Shown here: positions 33,763 through 41,909 of the stretch, in pieces
Layout of the letters: each line of letters starts with the position of its first letter
Numbering within the stretch: position 1 is the stretch's first letter
NCBI RefSeq assembly: GCF_002814235.1
Contig: NZ_PHSU01000033.1
Span: 62,001-126,000, forward strand
Direction of reading: 5' to 3'
Source: Pseudomonas sp. QS1027
Lineage (GTDB): Bacteria > Pseudomonadota > Gammaproteobacteria > Pseudomonadales > Pseudomonadaceae
DNA: 64,000 nt
Position numbers and translations under genes: made by a program
The notes under the pieces: model-generated
Seen by the model: only the letters and a program-made list of their open reading frames with translations
What the model was told of the DNA's origin: nothing
Database searches by the model: none

Positions 33763-35436
33763 TCAAACACTGATCATCTCGCGAACCTTGGCCGTCAGCA
33801 GTTCGAAGGTGAAGGGCTTGGTGATCATCTGCATGCCCGGGTCGAGGAAACCGCCGCGCACCGCCGCGTGTTCGGCGTAACCGGTGATAAACAGGATCCT
33901 CAGCCCGGGCCGCAGTTGCCGGCCGATTTCCGCCAGTTGCCGGCCGTTCATCCCGGGTAGCCCGACGTCGCTGATCAACAGGTCGACCCGCTGGCCGGAG
34001 TCGAGGATCGGTATCGCGCCATTGGCGTCGCTGGCCTCGACGAAGCGGTAGCCCAGCTCACCGAGCACCTCGCTGACCAGCACTCGCACCGCCGGATCAT
34101 CCTCGACGATCAGTACCGTTTCACCGTCTTCGGCGTAGGGGGCATGGGGTGAATACAGCGCTTCGTCCTGGACCACCGGCGTGCCCTGGTAGCGTGGCAG
34201 GTACAGGCTGACCGTGGTGCCCTGGCCGACGGTGCTGTCGATGGCGACATGGCCACCGGACTGTTTGCTGAAACCATAGATCATCGACAGGCCGAGGCCC
34301 GTGCCCTGGCCGATCGGCTTGGTGGTGAAAAACGGATCGAAGACCCGGTTGATGATGCTTTGTGGCACGCCGCTGCCGGTATCGCGAACCTGCAACACCA
34401 CATAGTCGCCGGGCTCCAGGTTGGCCTGGGTTTCGGTAAACGCCAGGTCCAGCGCCTGGTTGAAGGTCCTGACCAGCAGGTTGCCGCCGTCCGGCATGGC
34501 GTCGCGGGCATTCAGCACCAGGTTGAGCAGGGCGCTTTCCAGCTGGTTGGGGTCGGCTTCGGCGGTCCACAGGCTTTCACCGAGGGCCATTTCCAGGCGA
34601 ATGCTTTCATTGAGGCTGCGGTGCAGCAGCTCGCCCATGGAGCTCACCAGCTCGTTCATATTGACGGGCTTGGAGTCCAGCGACTGGCGCCTGGAAAAGG
34701 CCAGCAGGCGGTGGGTCAGGCCGGCGGCGCGGTTGGCCGAAGTCACGCCGAGGTCGATCAGGCTGTCCAGGTCCTCGAGGCGGCCACGGGCCAGCCGGCG
34801 CTTGAGCAACTCGAGGCTGCCGATAATGCCGGTGAGCATATTGTTGAAATCATGGGCGATGCCGCCGGTGAGTTGGCCGACGGCTTCCATTTTCTGCGAC
34901 TGGCGCAACGCTTCCTCGTTGTGACGCAGTTGCGCGGTACGCTCTTCAACCTGTTGTTCGAGGGTTTCGAGGGTGTCCTTGAGGCGCAGTTCGCTTTGAC
35001 TGAGGTCGAGCAGCCGGTCCCGCGCTTCATACTGGCGGCGCCGTCCGCGGATGGCGGCGGCCACCAGGCTGATCAGGGTCACCGGGTGGAATGGGCGCTC
35101 GAGAAAGGTCACATTGCCCAGCAGCGCGCCGAGCCGGGAAGAGGGTGGTTGGTCCGGCCCGCCGTGGTGGGTCAGCAGCACAATCGGCAGGTCGGACCAG
35201 GCCGGTTGTTGCCGCAAGTACGCTTGCAGGGGCCCCAGGTCCGCCTCGCGCAGGGCCTCGGCGGCGATGATGATCAAACCGGCGCCTTGCTCCAGCTCGG
35301 CACTGAGTACTCCCAGGTCCCTGGCGATGACTGCGGGAAAGCCGGCCTCGGCGAGAATCCTCAGGGCAATCTGGCTGTCGCGCCCCAGCGGCGCCAGGAT
35401 AATGGCCCGTTCGGAGACCGCGTCAGGGGCACTCAC
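33763..35436 (-). CDS. Soluble hybrid histidine kinase with terminal receiver
   Basis: A 557-residue kinase. An N-terminal pseudo-receiver-like segment (about 10-130, ending VTFLERPFHPVTL) precedes a coiled linker, then HisKA of the HWE-like/AHDFNN type (GGIAHDFNNMLTGI), HATPase (GTGLGLSMIYGFSKQSGG) and a C-terminal receiver with Asp in LLISDVGLPGMNGRQLAE. No membrane segment, so it senses an internal cue or a partner protein. Its start overlaps the stop of the KaiC-like gene by 4 bases (ATGA), which strongly suggests a functional pair, with the KaiC-like ATPase upstream in the operon. Confidence 0.92.
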   Translation of the reverse strand: MSAPDAVSERAIILAPLGRDSQIALRILAEAGFPAVIARDLGVLSAELEQGAGLIIIAAEALREADLGPLQAYLRQQPAWSDLPIVLLTHHGGPDQPPSSRLGALLGNVTFLERPFHPVTLISLVAAAIRGRRRQYEARDRLLDLSQSELRLKDTLETLEQQVEERTAQLRHNEEALRQSQKMEAVGQLTGGIAHDFNNMLTGIIGSLELLKRRLARGRLEDLDSLIDLGVTSANRAAGLTHRLLAFSRRQSLDSKPVNMNELVSSMGELLHRSLNESIRLEMALGESLWTAEADPNQLESALLNLVLNARDAMPDGGNLLVRTFNQALDLAFTETQANLEPGDYVVLQVRDTGSGVPQSIINRVFDPFFTTKPIGQGTGLGLSMIYGFSKQSGGHVAIDSTVGQGTTVSLYLPRYQGTPVVQDEALYSPHAPYAEDGETVLIVEDDPAVRVLVSEVLGELGYRFVEASDANGAIPILDSGQRVDLLISDVGLPGMNGRQLAEIGRQLRPGLRILFITGYAEHAAVRGGFLDPGMQMITKPFTFELLTAKVREMISV

Positions 35437-36935
35437 GAACCCTCTTCCTTGAGCAGGGGCAGGCTTTCACCGAGGTAGGTCGGTACACCGCGCAAGACTC
35501 CCTGGAACGCCTCCAGCGGTGCACCGATGGTGATACCGCGCGCATTGATGCGGTATTCGCGGATCGTCGATTCGTGGGCCCCGGTGCGTTTCTTGATGAT
35601 GGAAATAGCCCGGCGGACCTTGCCCAGTGCCTCGAAGTAACGCAACAGGATCACGGTGTCCGCCAGGTAGGTGATGTCCACCGGGGCCTGCATATCACCC
35701 ACCAGCCCGTGCTGGGCGACGGTCATGAAGGTCGCCGCGCCCTGGCGATTGAGGTACAGCAGCAATTCGTGCATATGCAGGATCAGCGCATTTTCTTCCG
35801 GCATCGCGGCCTGGTAACCGTTGATGCTGTCAATCACCACGGTCTTGATCCCGCCCTGATCCACGCAGCGGCGCACCCGATGGGAGAGCTCTCCCGGCGA
35901 CAGTTCGGCGGCGTCGACCTGCTCGATCAACAGGTTGCCGCCTTCTTGCAGGGCCTGGAGGTCGATGCCGATATTGCGCATGCGTTCGAACAGCAAGCCG
36001 AGTTCTTCATCGAAAATAAACAACGCGGCTTTTTCGCCACGGGCCACCGCGGCGGCGGCAAAGACCATCGCGATCAGCGATTTGCCGGTGCCGGCGGGGC
36101 CGAGGATCAGGGTGCTGGAGCCGGTTTCGATGCCGCCGCCGAGCAGTGCGTCCATCTCGGTGATGCCGCTGGTGAGTTGCTTGCGCACATAACGACCACG
36201 GTGTTCGGCCGCCACCAGGCGCGGGAAGACATGCAGGCCGTCACCCATGATGGTGAAGTCATGGAAACCGCCGCGGTATTTCTGCCCACGGTACTTCACC
36301 ACCCGCACGCGACGTCGTTCGGCGCCGTAGTTGGGGGTCAGTTCCTCCAGGCGGATCACGCCATGGGCGACGCTGTGCACGGTCTTGTCGAGGGATTCGG
36401 TGGTGAGGTCGTCGAGCAGCAGGACGGTGGCGTCATAACGTACGAAGTAGTGCTTGATTGCCAGGATCTGCCGGCGATAGCGCAGTGAGCTCTGGGCCAG
36501 CAGGCGAATCTCCGACAGGCTGTCGAGGACCACGCGGGTCGGCTGGACCCGTTCCACCACTTCGAAAATCTGCTTGGTGGCTTCGCCCAGCTCCAGGTCC
36601 GAGGAGTACAGCAGGCTTTGCTGATGGTCGGCATTGAGCAGGCTTTCCGGCGGGGTCAGTTCGAACAGGTTGATGTTCTCGTCCAGTTCCCAGCCGTGGG
36701 ATGCGGCGCCCTGGCGCAGTTCGCGTTCGGTTTCCGAGAGGGTGATATACAGCGAGCGTTCGCCAGCGCGGGCACCGGCGAGCAGGAAGTGCAGGGCTAC
36801 AGTGGTCTTGCCGGTTCCCGGTTCTCCTTCGAGGAGAAAGACGTGGCCGCGGGACAAACCGCCGCAGAGGATATCGTCCAGCCCTTCAATACCGGTCGCC
36901 GCCTTGGGGGGAATGGGGGCAAATGATGTAGTCAA
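35433..36935 (-). CDS. KaiC-like double-domain ATPase
   Basis: A 500-residue RecA-like protein with two tandem KaiC domains. Walker A motifs: GEPGTGKT (37-44) and GPAGTGKS (279-286). The CI-like domain carries TLSETERELRQ and the CII-like domain FIFDEELGLLFERM at the catalytic-Glu position. The segment DITYLADTVILLRYFE corresponds to the KaiC phosphorylation region. The canonical Ser-Thr pair appears here as Thr422-Tyr423, so any autophosphorylation would differ from the cyanobacterial clock. No KaiA or KaiB is encoded nearby. In bacteria such proteins are usually stress or signalling modulators; coupling to the hybrid kinase downstream supports that here. Confidence 0.92.
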   Translation of the reverse strand: MTTSFAPIPPKAATGIEGLDDILCGGLSRGHVFLLEGEPGTGKTTVALHFLLAGARAGERSLYITLSETERELRQGAASHGWELDENINLFELTPPESLLNADHQQSLLYSSDLELGEATKQIFEVVERVQPTRVVLDSLSEIRLLAQSSLRYRRQILAIKHYFVRYDATVLLLDDLTTESLDKTVHSVAHGVIRLEELTPNYGAERRRVRVVKYRGQKYRGGFHDFTIMGDGLHVFPRLVAAEHRGRYVRKQLTSGITEMDALLGGGIETGSSTLILGPAGTGKSLIAMVFAAAAVARGEKAALFIFDEELGLLFERMRNIGIDLQALQEGGNLLIEQVDAAELSPGELSHRVRRCVDQGGIKTVVIDSINGYQAAMPEENALILHMHELLLYLNRQGAATFMTVAQHGLVGDMQAPVDITYLADTVILLRYFEALGKVRRAISIIKKRTGAHESTIREYRINARGITIGAPLEAFQGVLRGVPTYLGESLPLLKEEGS

Positions 36936-37055
36936 GTCCAGACCTCTTGTTCCCTAGGAGTGGTCTTGTACTGGACCTTCGGCTTTTATCGGGGTTCAAA
37001 ATTATTGCTCGATTCAACCGGCTGAACACGATCTCTTCCTGCTGAATGCCATCTC

Positions 37056-38108
37056 CTACAGTCCTTGCTGCAACGCCGGATCATCCGGGTTCTGCTGTTC
37101 CAGCTGGGCAAGGAGGATCTGCACATTCTGCAACTGCCCGGTTTCCTTCCAGTAGTTGATCAGTAGCACCCGCGCCTTGCGGTTCGACGGCTGGCGCTGG
37201 ACGATGTCCTCCAGTTGCCGCTGGGCCGCTTCGATCTGCTGCAAATCATGCAGGGTGGTGGCCAGCTTGTAGCGGTACTCGGCGTTCTCCGGTTGCAGTT
37301 CCACCGCCTTGGCCAACCCCAGCACCGCGAGCTCGGTCTGGCCGTGGCGCAATAGCCAGACCCCTAGCGCATGTTGCAGATAGGCCGATTGCGGCTGCAC
37401 TTGCAATTGCTTGGCCAGCAGTTGCCTGGCCTGGTCCGGCTGGTTGCGTTTGTCGAGCAGTTCGACCTGGGCCACCAGCGCCTTGAGGTTGTCCGGTTCC
37501 AGCCGCGAAACATGCTCCAGCGCCGCCTGGGCCTTGTCCAACTGCCCCTCGTGCAAATACAACCGCGCCAGCTGGAACTGCGCCTCGGCGCTTTCCGGCT
37601 GGGCCGCCAGGGTCCGCTCATACTCGTCCACCACCTGTTGCAACGGGCCGTAATACAAGCCCTGGTCGTCTGGTGACAAACCGAGCATGGCGTTGGCGGC
37701 GGCGAAGCGCACGGATTGCTCATGATCTTCCAGCACCGGGCCGAGCAACAGGCTGCGCTGGGCCCCGGGCACCAGGCCGACAATGCTCTGGATCGCTGCT
37801 TCACGAACCACCGGCGAAGGATTCTGCAAGTCCGCATCGGCCAGCTTCAAGGCCTGGGGGCTGGGGTAGTTGGGCAATTCGGCATGCAGGGCGGCGCGGC
37901 GGGCATCCGTCAGGTCTTTTCGCGCCAGTTGCTGATAGAGCACCCGCGCCGCGCCGGGCAGGCCGTTATGCGCCTGCTTCAGCGCCTGGCCGTAATTGAT
38001 ATGCGGGGCCTGGGGAGCGGCAGGCTTGCCGGGCAGCCAGTGCCAGACAAGGCCGAGGGCAAGCAGGAGCAACAGGCTGGTAAGCAGGTAGCGGCGAGGC
38101 TTCGTCAT
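37056..38108 (-). CDS. Membrane-anchored TPR protein with HEAT-like segment
   Basis: A 350-residue protein. An N-terminal basic stretch and membrane helix (about 8-25, LLTSLLLLLALGLVWHWL) anchor it. Residues about 60-145 resemble HEAT-type repeats (VVREAAIQSIVGLVPGAQRSLLLGPVLEDHEQSVRFAAANAMLGL). From about 160 on, TPR units follow (AEAQFQLARLYLHEGQLDKAQAALEHVSRLEPDN and similar). It is likely a periplasmic scaffold for protein contacts. The sequence does not place it in a named system, and neighbours are unrelated in function, so the partner is unknown. Confidence 0.82.
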   Translation of the reverse strand: MTKPRRYLLTSLLLLLALGLVWHWLPGKPAAPQAPHINYGQALKQAHNGLPGAARVLYQQLARKDLTDARRAALHAELPNYPSPQALKLADADLQNPSPVVREAAIQSIVGLVPGAQRSLLLGPVLEDHEQSVRFAAANAMLGLSPDDQGLYYGPLQQVVDEYERTLAAQPESAEAQFQLARLYLHEGQLDKAQAALEHVSRLEPDNLKALVAQVELLDKRNQPDQARQLLAKQLQVQPQSAYLQHALGVWLLRHGQTELAVLGLAKAVELQPENAEYRYKLATTLHDLQQIEAAQRQLEDIVQRQPSNRKARVLLINYWKETGQLQNVQILLAQLEQQNPDDPALQQGL

Positions 38109-38196
38109 GCAGTGTCCGTGAGCTGGCGAGCGTTGAATGTACCAGCTTCGGTCAGCCGCGCTCAGGAGTCAAACCCGCGCCACGGATCAGCCCGCC

Positions 38197-39096
38197 TCAG
38201 GTCAGCACATAGTCCACCGGTTCCAGCGCCAGCGGCAGCTCGCGGTATCCGAGGCTGGCGAGGACTTCGCGTTCAACGGTGCGCAGGATCGCGTTGCACG
38301 GCAGGTCGTTTTCATCGAAGCCGAACGGGTCTTCCAGGTCGTCGCCGATCTCGTCCAGGCCGAGGAAGGTGTAGCTGACGATGGCGGTGAACACCGGGGT
38401 CAGCCAGCCCAATGGTTCGGCCATGGCGAAGGGCAGGAGAATGCAGAACAGGTAGATGGTCCGGTGCAGCAGCAGGTTGTAGGGGAAGGGTAGCGGCGTG
38501 TGCTTGATCCGCTCGCAACTGGCCTGGACCTGGCTGAGGCTGAGCAGCAGTGCCGAGAAGACGGTGTAGCGGTACTCGCTGATCAGCCCTTGTGCCGCGA
38601 ACCCCGAGCAGCGCGCGCCGATCCGTTGCAGCAACTGGTCGGTGGCATTCGGGTGCCCGGCGGTGGGCGTTTCCTGCTGCCAGGGTTCGATGGCCTGGCG
38701 TTCGTCCTCCAGGCGCAGGCGGGCAATCAGGCCGTGGGCAAAACCGCAAAGCTCGCGCAGCAGCGCGGTCCGTTGCGGCCCATCGCCGAGCACCTGGCTT
38801 TCACGAATCAACGAGCGCACGTCGATGATCAATTGCCCCAGTTGCTTGCGACCTTCCCACCAGCGGTCATAGCAGGCGTTGTTGCGGAAACTCATGAAGA
38901 TCGACAGGGACAAGCCGAGCAAGGTGAAGGGCGTGGCATTGACCTTGGAGAAATAGGCCGGATGCCAGGTCTCCACCAGCACAATGACCGAGGCCAGCAC
39001 GGTTACCAGCAGGCAGCGCAGGGCAATGCGCTTGGCAATCGAGCCCTTGAGGGAAAACAGGATGGCGATCAGGTTCGGCTTGGAACGGACGATCAT
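38197..39096 (-). CDS. Bestrophin-family / UPF0187 (YneE-like) membrane channel
   Basis: A 299-residue protein of the bestrophin-like family. MIVRSKPNLIAILFSLKGSIAKR, two hydrophobic helices (CLLVTVLASVIVLVE, LLGLSLSIFMSFRNNACYDRWWEGRKQLGQL) and the central YNLLLHRTIYLFCILLPFAM and VSYTFLGLDEIGDDLEDPFG motifs are characteristic. Bacterial members form pentameric ion channels. An in-frame TTG 27 bases upstream has a better Shine-Dalgarno (GGTGGAG), so a 308-residue form is possible; the shorter start is used because relatives begin at MIVR. Confidence 0.88.
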   Translation of the reverse strand: MIVRSKPNLIAILFSLKGSIAKRIALRCLLVTVLASVIVLVETWHPAYFSKVNATPFTLLGLSLSIFMSFRNNACYDRWWEGRKQLGQLIIDVRSLIRESQVLGDGPQRTALLRELCGFAHGLIARLRLEDERQAIEPWQQETPTAGHPNATDQLLQRIGARCSGFAAQGLISEYRYTVFSALLLSLSQVQASCERIKHTPLPFPYNLLLHRTIYLFCILLPFAMAEPLGWLTPVFTAIVSYTFLGLDEIGDDLEDPFGFDENDLPCNAILRTVEREVLASLGYRELPLALEPVDYVLT

Positions 39097-39208
39097 GGCG
39101 AGGGTCTTGGGACTTGGGAACAATGACGGGACTCCACCTTAAGCTCCGCTACCCGCTGCTGTCCAATCACCCTGGCCGACAGGATGATCGAAGGGCTCTA
39201 TGGCGGCA

Positions 39209-41308
39209 CTATCCGGGCAGCATCAAGCCGTTGCCCGCCAGCGCCAGTGCCTGGCGCTGGCGAGCGAATTCCGGCATCCGTTCACCGGGGATCGCCTTGC
39301 TGAAGTACCAGCCCTGGATCACCAGTTCCGTCGACGAATGCAGGGCATCGTACTGCTCCTGGGTTTCCACGCCTTCGACAATGATCCCCAGGTTCAGGGT
39401 TTCACACAGCCGCAGCATGCCATTCAAGACCCGCGCACCCTCGGGATGGCAGTGGGCGACGACAAAACTGCGGTCGATCTTGATGCAATCGATCCTGAAC
39501 TGGTGCAGGTAACTCAACGCCGAATAACCGGTGCCGAAATCATCGATGTACAGCTTGGCGCCGAAGCCGTGCAGGCGCTCGATCAGGCGGTTGATCACCT
39601 GGACATCGCCGACCAGGGCGTCCTCGGTCAGCTCGACGGAAATCATGCCCTGGGCCCGGGCGAGAATCTCCAGCAGGCGCTCGCCGTACTCCGGCACGCA
39701 CAAGGTGGCGCCGGTCACGTTGATGGTCATCGGCAGTTCAAAGCCCAGCTTGCGCCAGCGTCGATATTGCTCCAGCGCCTGGGAGGCCACCCACAGGTCG
39801 ACATCCGGCATCAGGTTGGCCTGGGCCAGCCACTTGAGGAATTCCCAGGGCGGCTGGGTGTTGCCGTCCTTGTCGCGGGCGCGCATCAGGGCTTCGCAAC
39901 CGGTGCACAGGCCGGTGGTCTTGGAGATTTGCGGCTGGAACTCCAGGTAGAACTCGTATTCGCTGATCTGGCGGATGCGGTCCACTTCCTGGGCACGGCG
40001 GGCGTCGTTCTTGTACGAGGCCGCCACCGGGTCGAGTTCGAACAGCCGGCCCTTTTCCTCGAGGCTGCGGAAGGTGGTGTCGAAGGATTTGATATAGATG
40101 CCGTTGTCGGCGTCCTGGTGACGGTGCAGGCCAATCACGTAGGGGGCGTAGATCAGGCTGCCGATACCCAGCAGCGTCAGTTGCAGGATCACCGCGGCCC
40201 AGTCGCCGTTGGTACTCAGGTAGGCGTTGAGCAGCACCGGCGAGTTCAGCGGCATGCCGGTGACCATCGGTGCGATCCAGCCGGCCTGGGTCACCGCCAC
40301 CGCGATCAGCGCATTGAGTACCGGGGCGATCAGAAAAGGGATGAACAGGCGCGGGTTGAGGATGATCGGCAGGCCGAACAGGAGGATTTCATTGACGTTG
40401 AACAACGACAGCGGCACCGCGGCCAGGGCCAGCAGGCGCAGGGAGCGGTCGCGGGTAAACAGCAGCACGGCGACGATCAGCGACAGCGAGGCGCCGGAGC
40501 CGCCGATAAAGGCGAAACAGCCCAGCAGGCCGCTGTTGAGGATATAGCGGTGGGGTTCCCCGGCGGCGAGGTTGATCTGATTGATATTCACCGCCTCGTC
40601 GAGGACGCTGAACACCGGCTGCATGGCGTGCAGGCCGTGGATGCCGAAGAACCACAGGACCGAGTTGGTGGCGCTGATCAGGGCGCCGTAGCGGTAGGGA
40701 TGGTCCAGCGCCTCGCGGTCGAAGGGCACCTGCATCTGCGCGACCAGGGGGATTTCCAGCAGCAGCGACAGCACGGTGACCAGCAGGGCGGTGGCGATCA
40801 GGCCAGGGAGCACCACGTTGATACTGTCGCGGACATTGAAGCCGACCACGTTCTCCCGTACCAGCCTTGTCCAGGATTGTCGGTACAGCCAGGCCATGAT
40901 CGGCACGTTGATCAGCGGCGAGGCGATGGCGATAAACAGCACCAGGGTTGCCGCGGCTCGGGGAAAATCGCTGAGCAGGTAGATGGCGATTTCCACATGG
41001 GCCAGGCAAAGGAACGCCACCGGCACCTGGGGCAGGCGATAGCGGATGGCGAGCATATAGCCGATGGAGGCGGCCACCAGCAAGGGCAGGATGGCGCTGA
41101 TTTTCTCGTGCAGCCCGGCGAGGAAATTCACCCAGTCGTCGGGCAGGCCCGCCAGGCGGGCGCAGGCGGACAGGATCAGGAACGCCGTCGACACCAGCAG
41201 GCACGGCAGCAGCCACAGCAACCCTTCACGGATCGCCCGTAGCGAATCAGCCCCGGCCAGCGCGGCCAGGCGCCGGGTCAGGAACAACTGGAAGACTGAT
41301 TGTGACAT
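39209..41308 (-). CDS. PTS EIIC-like membrane domain fused to an EAL c-di-GMP phosphodiesterase
   Basis: A 699-residue fusion. Residues about 10-410 form a sugar-PTS EIIC-like membrane domain with multiple helices (GVPxLGLxx-type segments such as WFFGIHGLHAM and NSGLLGCFAFIGGSGASLSL). Residues about 450-690 form an EAL domain with motifs CEALMR (Glu472), NVTG, ELTED, IDDFGTGYSAL, IKIDRSF, IVEGVET and QGWYFSKA, so the metal ligands and substrate-base residues all look intact. This should hydrolyse c-di-GMP under control of the membrane domain, which may act as a sugar sensor rather than a transporter: no EIIA, EIIB or HPr genes are adjacent. This combination is uncommon. Confidence 0.9.
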   Translation of the reverse strand: MSQSVFQLFLTRRLAALAGADSLRAIREGLLWLLPCLLVSTAFLILSACARLAGLPDDWVNFLAGLHEKISAILPLLVAASIGYMLAIRYRLPQVPVAFLCLAHVEIAIYLLSDFPRAAATLVLFIAIASPLINVPIMAWLYRQSWTRLVRENVVGFNVRDSINVVLPGLIATALLVTVLSLLLEIPLVAQMQVPFDREALDHPYRYGALISATNSVLWFFGIHGLHAMQPVFSVLDEAVNINQINLAAGEPHRYILNSGLLGCFAFIGGSGASLSLIVAVLLFTRDRSLRLLALAAVPLSLFNVNEILLFGLPIILNPRLFIPFLIAPVLNALIAVAVTQAGWIAPMVTGMPLNSPVLLNAYLSTNGDWAAVILQLTLLGIGSLIYAPYVIGLHRHQDADNGIYIKSFDTTFRSLEEKGRLFELDPVAASYKNDARRAQEVDRIRQISEYEFYLEFQPQISKTTGLCTGCEALMRARDKDGNTQPPWEFLKWLAQANLMPDVDLWVASQALEQYRRWRKLGFELPMTINVTGATLCVPEYGERLLEILARAQGMISVELTEDALVGDVQVINRLIERLHGFGAKLYIDDFGTGYSALSYLHQFRIDCIKIDRSFVVAHCHPEGARVLNGMLRLCETLNLGIIVEGVETQEQYDALHSSTELVIQGWYFSKAIPGERMPEFARQRQALALAGNGLMLPG

Positions 41309-41417
41309 TGCCCAACCCCTTTAGACCTTCAGTCTTGTTGGGGCATATGGCCACTAGGCTCGGCCCCTGGACGGGAGCATATCCCGAGATGGCCTGAAAA
41401 GGCCAAGTCGTCGGAGG

Positions 41418-41448
41418 AAAAAGCCCCGAGGCCAAAGGCGCTCGGGGC
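41418..41448 (-). terminator. Intrinsic terminator after the small secreted protein gene
   Basis: GCCCCGAG and CTCGGGGC form an 8-bp stem around a 10-base loop, followed on the minus strand by a T-run (complement of AAAAA). It lies 48 bases past the stop of the small secreted-protein gene and upstream of the EIIC-EAL gene. Confidence 0.8.
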
Positions 41449-41495
41449 GGGTGGGTTGGAATCCGAATCAAGATGGAGTTGGCACCCGTTCGATT

Positions 41496-41792
41496 TTAGT
41501 TACGGAAATGGGTGTAAGACGGGATGGCGGCGGGGAGATTGATGCTGTAGCTATTGCCGGCGCTGTAGCTGTAGTTGTATTCGATGGGATAGGGACGAGG
41601 GTCGCCTGCAAAGCTGACACTGGCACTGGGGCCCGAAGGGGAGGAAAGGGTGCTTGCGAAGGGGTCGTCGATGTAGCAAATGAGCTCGCAGACAGGCTTG
41701 GCATAGCTGGATGTCGCGATCAGCGGGCAGATAACCCCCGCTGCGATCAGGATGGCCAATGCAGGCCCTCTTTTGGGGGACGAAGTGTGCAT
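41496..41792 (-). CDS. Small secreted protein of unknown function
   Basis: A 98-residue protein with a signal peptide (MHTSSPKRGPALAILIAAGVICP, cleavage near SYAKP) and a short mature part with two closely spaced Cys (KPVCELICYIDDP) and a Tyr/Ser-rich tail (EYNYSYSAGNSYSINLP). A longer start 17 codons upstream (MTSIVLS) has a strong Shine-Dalgarno (AGAGGA, 8 bases) and cannot be excluded. It lies downstream of the HAF-repeat gene on the same strand, so the two may be coexpressed extracellular or periplasmic proteins. No domain is recognised. Confidence 0.6.
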   Translation of the reverse strand: MHTSSPKRGPALAILIAAGVICPLIATSSYAKPVCELICYIDDPFASTLSSPSGPSASVSFAGDPRPYPIEYNYSYSAGNSYSINLPAAIPSYTHFRN

Positions 41793-41909
41793 CGCTTTCG
41801 TCTCCCGGAGACAGGCTGATGGGGAAAGAACGATAGAAGTCATTTCAGTATTCCTCTGGATCAAACCAATTGTCTTCGATAGCAGCCCTGAATCGTTCAC
41901 GTGTTCGCC

